Shown here piece by piece: positions 50,419-54,503 of a stretch of 54,503 nucleotides of DNA. Each line of letters starts with the position of its first letter. The stretch's first letter is position 1. The stretch spans positions 1-54,503 of the forward strand of contig NZ_NCSM01000037.1 in NCBI RefSeq assembly GCF_002224125.1. Direction: 5' to 3'. The DNA comes from Streptomyces sp. NBS 14/10 (GTDB lineage Bacteria; Actinomycetota; Actinomycetes; Streptomycetales; Streptomycetaceae). A program made the translations under genes and the position numbers. Below the pieces are notes generated by a model. It did not search any database and was not told the DNA's origin. It was given only the letters and a program-made list of their open reading frames with translations.

Positions 50419-51786
50419 GTGACGCCCTTGGCCACCATCACGCTCACCCTCGTCGAGGGCCGGATGAAGCCCGGCGCGTACGTCTTCGAGGAGCGCACCA
50501 CCTGCGTCCTCGGCCGCTCCACCGACTGTTCGCCGCAACTACCTGACGACTCCGACCACAAGACCGTCTCCCGCCACCACTGCCTGCTCGACATCAACCC
50601 GCCGGACATCCGCATCCGCGACTTCGGCAGCCTCAACGGCACGTACGTCAACGGCGAGAAGATCGGCCAGCGGCGCCGCGGCCTCACCCCCGAGGAGGCC
50701 GTCGCGGATTCCTACCCCGAGTACGACCTCAAGGACGGCGACCGGATCCGACTCGGTGACACTGTGTTCCGCGTCGACATCACACGGCCGCAGGTCGCCA
50801 CGGTGAGGCTCGCCCGCTGCGCCAAGTGCGAGCGTGAGCTGGGCGACGAGGCGGGCGGCCGCCCCGGCGAGTTGTTGTGCGCCGCCTGTCAGGCCCGGCC
50901 CGACGCCGTGCTGGGGCTACTGCTCGAGCTGGCGCACGGCGGCCGCGCCGATCTCAAGGCCATCCGCGGCTACTCGGTGATCCGGGAGCTCGGTCGTGGC
51001 GGCATGGGCGCGGTGTACCTGGCCCGGCACGAGGCCACCGGCGTCGAGGTGGCGCTGAAGGTGATGCTGCCGAAGGTGGCGGCGAGCGAGACGGCGCGCG
51101 CCCGGTTCCTGCGGGAGGTGGCGCTCACCCGGGCGATGAAGCATCCGCACGTCGTCGCGCTGCACGACGCGGGCTTCGGATACGGAACCTTCTATCTGAC
51201 AACCGAGTTCTGCACCGGCGGCAGCCTGGACCGGCTCGTCGCCCAACGCGGCGGGCGACTCCCGGTCGAGGAAGCGGTGCCCATCGCGGTGCAGGCGCTC
51301 AAGGGCCTGGAACACGCGCACGGGCAGGGCATCGTCCACCGCGACCTGAGCCCCTCCAACATCCTGCTGCACCGGGAGACCGACGGCTCGACGACGGCGA
51401 AGATCGCGGACTTCGGCATCGGAAAGGCCTTTGACCAGGCGGGCCTGAGCGGGCTGACACGCACCGGCACCACGGCGGGCAAACCGATGTTCATGCCGCG
51501 CCAACAGGTCATCGACTTCCGCAAGGCCACCCCCGCCGTGGACGTCTGGGCATTTGCCGCCTGCCTCTACCACACGCTGACCGGAAGACCCCCGCGCGAG
51601 TTCCCGCGCGCCAAGGACCCCTGGCAGGTGGTCCTGCAGGAGCCGCCGATCCCGATCCGCCGCCGCGACCCGGCCATCCCGCGACGCCTCGCGGAGGTCA
51701 TCGACACGGCGCTACGAGAGCACCCCGAGATCGGCTTCGCGAGCGCGGCGGAGCTGCGCGGGGCGCTGGAGCGGGCGGGGCGGTGA
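50419..51786 (+). CDS. FHA-zinc ribbon-Ser/Thr kinase
   Basis: The 455-residue protein has an FHA domain (about 28-120; 'VLGRSTDCS', 'SRHHCLLDI', 'SLNGTYVNGE') that binds phosphothreonine. A zinc-ribbon-like C-x2-C pair follows (C134/C137 and C154/C157), then a kinase domain (about 185-455; 'RELGRGGMGAVY', K214, 'HRDLSPSN', DFG 331-333). The APE segment is replaced by 'MFMPRQQ', an unusual activation-loop end. It starts at GTG 50419 with AAGGAG upstream, 108 bases after the WD40 kinase, so probably in one operon. The FHA domain may read phosphorylation by its partner. Confidence 0.9.
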   Translation: MTPLATITLTLVEGRMKPGAYVFEERTTCVLGRSTDCSPQLPDDSDHKTVSRHHCLLDINPPDIRIRDFGSLNGTYVNGEKIGQRRRGLTPEEAVADSYPEYDLKDGDRIRLGDTVFRVDITRPQVATVRLARCAKCERELGDEAGGRPGELLCAACQARPDAVLGLLLELAHGGRADLKAIRGYSVIRELGRGGMGAVYLARHEATGVEVALKVMLPKVAASETARARFLREVALTRAMKHPHVVALHDAGFGYGTFYLTTEFCTGGSLDRLVAQRGGRLPVEEAVPIAVQALKGLEHAHGQGIVHRDLSPSNILLHRETDGSTTAKIADFGIGKAFDQAGLSGLTRTGTTAGKPMFMPRQQVIDFRKATPAVDVWAFAACLYHTLTGRPPREFPRAKDPWQVVLQEPPIPIRRRDPAIPRRLAEVIDTALREHPEIGFASAAELRGALERAGR

Positions 51787-51832
51787 GCCCTGACCGCGGG
51801 TGTCGAACCAACTGACCCGCTCACGTGTGACT

Positions 51833-51863
51833 GCTTCAGGTGGCGGGATTCGTCAACTGAAGC
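51833..51863. terminator. Possible hairpin between convergent genes
   Basis: GCTTCAG and CTGAAGC pair across 17 bases, in the 108-base gap between the FHA kinase and the NmrA-like gene. A short, modest stem. Confidence 0.3.
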
Positions 51864-51894
51864 GCTCAGCGGGGGCGCCACCGCGAAGGGCAGT

Positions 51895-52772
51895 TCAGGC
51901 CGCTGGTGTCGGTTCCGTCGGCATCGACCAGTGCGCGCTGACCCAGTCCTGCAGCGTGGTCAGGGAGGGGTGCGCCGCGCGCAGTGCGCGGATGTCCGCG
52001 CGGAACCCGATCGTGTTGAACCAGTCGAACATCTCGGCCATCTCCTCGCTGTGAGCGCGGATCTGCTCGATCGGCTGGGGCGCGAAGCGCACCGAGTGGT
52101 CGGCGGCGCGGGCGAAGACCTCGGCGATCTGCGGGCCAGTGAGTTCGTCCCCGGCTATCTCGATGGTTCGGCCCTGGTGGGCCGGGGCGTCGAAAGCGTC
52201 GGCCGCGAGGGTCCCGATGTCGTCGGGGGTGATCATCTGAAGTCGGGTCTGTGGGTCGAGCGCCAGGGTGAACACGAGCTCACCGTCGACCCACTGTGGG
52301 CCGAGGTGCTCGAAGTTGGTGATGAAGAACGTCGGCCGCAGGATCGTTGCGGGCAGTCCGAGAGCCTCGATGTGCTGTTCGACCTCGCCCTTGGTCGCGA
52401 AGTGCCGCACCCGGCCGGGTCGATCGGCGCCGTCGACGGAGCTGTAGACGAAGTGTGCGACACGGCCGCGAGCCGCCGCCTGCGCCACCGCCTTGCCCTG
52501 GTGTACTTCGCCGGCGAACCCGCCCGGGCCGGTGAAGGTCTGCACACTGAACGCTCCGTATGCCCCGGCCAGAGCCGCGTCCAGCGAGGCCTCGTCATCC
52601 AGGTCGCCGCGCACCAGCCCGCCCCGGCCTCCTTCAACGCCAGCGCCTGCGGCGTGTCCGGGTCACGCACCAGGGCGCGAACCTCCCAGCCGCGGGCAAG
52701 CAGCGCGCGGGCGGTTGCACCCCCCTGTCGCCCGGTCGCCCCGGTGACCACAACGACGCGGTTCTCCTGCAT
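51895..52772 (-). pseudogene. NmrA-like NAD(P)-binding protein, frameshifted
   Basis: From ATG 52772 (GAGGAG upstream) the product begins '[20 protein letters not shown]' with an NmrA-type dinucleotide motif. Near base 52615 one base appears to be missing. The expected continuation ('[20 protein letters not shown]', later '[14 protein letters not shown]' and '[10 protein letters not shown]') lies in the next frame and runs to 51895. Read together the protein would be about 292 residues, normal for the family. NmrA-like proteins sense or use NAD(P)H under redox stress. A near-perfect SoxR box upstream fits that. It is either a new pseudogene or a sequencing error. Confidence 0.82.
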
Positions 52773-52842
52773 CACCGGCTCCTCAAAAGCACAGTCCGGG
52801 ACGGTCGTCGGTGGCCATCCCCCGATGCACAGAAGCTTTCAA

Positions 52843-52860
52843 CCTCAACTTTGCTTGAGG
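52843..52860. promoter_or_regulatory. SoxR-type operator
   Basis: CCTCAA-CTTTGC-TTGAGG keeps both outer hexamers of the SoxR box (E. coli form CCTCAAGTTAACTTGAGG) and differs only in the centre. It lies about 70 bases before the NmrA-like start, as expected for a MerR-family site in a promoter spacer. In S. coelicolor SoxR controls several NAD(P)-binding enzymes (from memory). Confidence 0.65.
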
Positions 52861-52894
52861 TCAAGCATATGTGATCGACCTCACGAGGGGCTGG

Positions 52895-53140
52895 TCGTGT
52901 CCCGTTGGCAAAGGCTCAAGGACTCCACAATCCGCAAGTACACCTCAAGCAGGAACTTCACCGACAGCTTCGACGCCGTCTTCCAGGCGATCGGCGTGCA
53001 CGTCATTGCGACACCGCCCCAGGTGCCCCGGATGAACGCCACCTCGGAACGCTGGATCGGATCATGCCGCCGCGAATCGACAACACTCGCATCCATCGCC
53101 GCGATCGGTTCGGCGGCCTCATCCACGAATACACGCAAGT
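52895..53140 (+). pseudogene. Integrase-core (rve) transposase remnant
   Basis: The plus strand reads 'FTDSFDAVFQAIGVHVIATP', then 'PQVPRMNATSERWIGSCRRE', the second half of an rve integrase core as in IS3/IS481-like transposases (second Asp region and catalytic Glu neighbourhood). Flanking text is scrambled. It may have disturbed the 3' end of the adjacent PLP enzyme gene. Confidence 0.6.
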
Positions 53141-54243
53141 CGCATAGGGTGACACCGTTTCCCAGGCGTGGCCCCGACGATCGCCCTCAGCTGCGACTGC
53201 CGCGCAGGATCGGCCAGGGCGGCGCGGCAGAAGTGGACCTCGATGGGCGCTAGTCGGCCGCCCCCCGCCGGGAAAGCCGTGTCGTCCGTGCGTGACGGGT
53301 CCGGGGCGAGCTCTCGCAGGAGGCCGGGGGAGAAATTGCCGCCGGTGAGGATCGTGGCGAGGGATCCGACACCGGGGTCGTGGCGCAGTGCGGCGGCGAT
53401 GCCGACCGCGCCCGAGGGTTCCAGGATCAAGCCCAGAGTGTCCCGCACCAACCGCAGCGCCCGCCGGATGTCCTGCTCCTCGACGAGGAGGATCTCGTCG
53501 ACGACCTCGCGCATCCAGGCCACCGCCGCGGGCACCGGCACCCGTACGGCGATGCCGTCCGCGATGGTGCGCACCGGTCCTGTGGTCTCGGGCACGCCGG
53601 TGCGCCAGCTCGTCGCCGTGGCGGGGGCGCCCGCCGCGCACACCCCGATGATCCGGGTACGAGGTGAGCGGGCCTTCGTCCAGCAACCGATACCGCTGAT
53701 GAGTGCGCCGTTGCCGACCGGGACCACGATCGCGTCGAGATCGAGCGGGGCCAGTTCCACGGCGATGCTGCCGGCTCCCTCCGCGATGAGCGGCTCGTCG
53801 CCGTCCTCCACGAAGACGCACTCCGGGCGGGTGCCGGCGTACGCCCGGGCCGCGTCCTTGGCGGCGTCGAAATCGGCGCCCGACAGCACGACTTCGGCGC
53901 CTAGTTCCCGCATCCGCGCCACCTTGTTGGGGTTGGCGTCATGGGCGGCGAACACCGTCACCGGGACATTGCGGGCCCGCCCGACATACGCCATGGCCTG
54001 GCCGAAGTTGCCGGCCGAGGCGCAGACGACATGCCGCGCGACCGCCGCTTGTCGCAGAAAGAGGTTCACTCCGCGGCCTTTGAAGGACCGGATCGGATTC
54101 AGTGTCTCCACCTTGACCACGGTGTCCCGGCCGAGTGCGCGGGACAGCGAGAGGTCCGAGAACTGGGGAGTGTGGAGGAAGGCGGGGTCGATGAGACGGG
54201 CGGCCTCGTCGATGCCGTCAGGAGACAAACACGTTACGGTCAT
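53119..54243 (-). CDS. PLP-dependent threonine/serine dehydratase-like enzyme (fold type II)
   Basis: The 374-residue enzyme has the PLP lysine in 'NPIRSFKGRG', the phosphate/substrate loop 'CASAGNFGQAMAYVG', 'VVPVGNGALISGIG' and the late 'LEPSGAVGIAAAL', as in threonine dehydratase and related beta-eliminating enzymes. Start ATG 54243 with AAGGTG upstream. After about residue 330 the sequence is loose and Arg/Pro-rich and runs into the integrase remnant, so the natural C-terminus may have been replaced. The specific substrate cannot be told. Confidence 0.82.
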   Translation of the reverse strand: MTVTCLSPDGIDEAARLIDPAFLHTPQFSDLSLSRALGRDTVVKVETLNPIRSFKGRGVNLFLRQAAVARHVVCASAGNFGQAMAYVGRARNVPVTVFAAHDANPNKVARMRELGAEVVLSGADFDAAKDAARAYAGTRPECVFVEDGDEPLIAEGAGSIAVELAPLDLDAIVVPVGNGALISGIGCWTKARSPRTRIIGVCAAGAPATATSWRTGVPETTGPVRTIADGIAVRVPVPAAVAWMREVVDEILLVEEQDIRRALRLVRDTLGLILEPSGAVGIAAALRHDPGVGSLATILTGGNFSPGLLRELAPDPSRTDDTAFPAGGGRLAPIEVHFCRAALADPARQSQLRAIVGATPGKRCHPMRLACIRG

Positions 54244-54443
54244 CACTCACCTTAGGTCGGCACTCGGCGTCGCCGATGGCTACGGCCAAACCGGTGCCGT
54301 TGCCGAAGGTTGTGAACACGGCCAGGGCTGTGGCGATCGTGATCGCCCCGGGAACCACCGCGGAGCGAGCGCCGACGCACCGCGCCACCCGTTCGCACGG
54401 GCCGTTCGCGGCGTGGCCGCATTCGGAGTACCAGGCCCCCGGC

Positions 54444-54468
54444 GCGGCCTGAACAGCGTTCAGGCCGC
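54444..54468. terminator. Hairpin near the right edge
   Basis: GCGGCCTGAAC-AGC-GTTCAGGCCGC has perfect 11-base arms. No gene adjoining it is visible; bases 54247-54503 otherwise hold no ORF I can support. Confidence 0.5.
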
Positions 54469-54503
54469 TCTACCTTCTTGATCGGGCTGGTCCTCCCATT
54501 CGT

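Noticed and set aside
1..54503. CRISPR arrays, rRNA and tRNA genes
   Set aside because: No regularly spaced repeats and no cloverleaf or rRNA-like sequence were noticed on either strand; tRNA detection by eye is limited.

Overview
The window is high-GC actinomycete DNA, almost certainly Streptomyces: codons are strongly GC-ended, GTG and TTG starts are common, and it carries SARP and LmbU-type regulators, a twin-arginine PhoD phosphatase and eukaryote-like Ser/Thr kinases. All calls come from reading sequence and translations by eye. Family names come from recognised motifs and remembered family knowledge, not from searches.

Layout. (1) 1-2851, left flank: the 3' end of a Calx-beta protein, a kynureninase C-terminal scrap, and two conserved hypothetical genes. 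(2) 2870-4450, a decayed locus: a transketolase N-terminal scrap, a Gfo/Idh dehydrogenase copy broken by a deletion, and the first codons of a further gene. All three match intact or partial copies at 25.0-29.1 kb. (3) 4527-5705: a truncated LmbU-like regulator and an intact SARP. (4) 5750-29081, a biosynthetic gene cluster. One long, tightly overlapping minus-strand run reads from 26609 down to 5750: BesD-like 2OG oxygenase, split transketolase, glycosyltransferase, APH-fold kinase, FAD enzyme, A-PCP, KS-AT-ACP, an fkbK-J-I-H-G-like extender cassette, SDR, LOG hydrolase, MFS exporter, ATP-grasp ligase and UDP-glucose dehydrogenase. A divergent plus-strand pair encodes an aminotransferase and a dehydrogenase. 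(5) 29247-31123: a DUF3500 gene and an unusual SDR of foreign composition. (6) 31202-34464: a Cys-motif protein, a small secreted peptide and an XRE-TPR regulator, linked by a shared operator-like sequence. (7) 34645-54503, right flank: PhoD, an amidase, APH, Rrf2, a kinase pair, a PLP dehydratase, and many transposase, integrase and gene remnants.

How the cluster genes could work together (inference). LOG frees a nucleobase from a nucleotide. UDP-glucose dehydrogenase makes UDP-glucuronate. The CGA-synthase-like glycosyltransferase joins the two. The A domain, which lacks the Asp that holds an amino acid's alpha-amine, could load the nucleoside carboxylate for chain extension by the single PKS module with a hydroxy- or methoxymalonyl-type unit. 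This matches my memory of the published miharamycin/amipurimycin route, in which a hybrid NRPS-PKS builds a high-carbon sugar from a nucleoside. The dehydrogenase, transketolase, aminotransferase and oxygenase could install a branch, an amine and a hydroxyl, and the ATP-grasp enzyme could add an amino acid. I cannot tell whether this is one of those known clusters or a new relative.

The least explained part is the XRE-TPR regulator and secreted peptide locus. Its three-part promoter motif also occurs at the decayed left edge of the cluster, 30 kb away.
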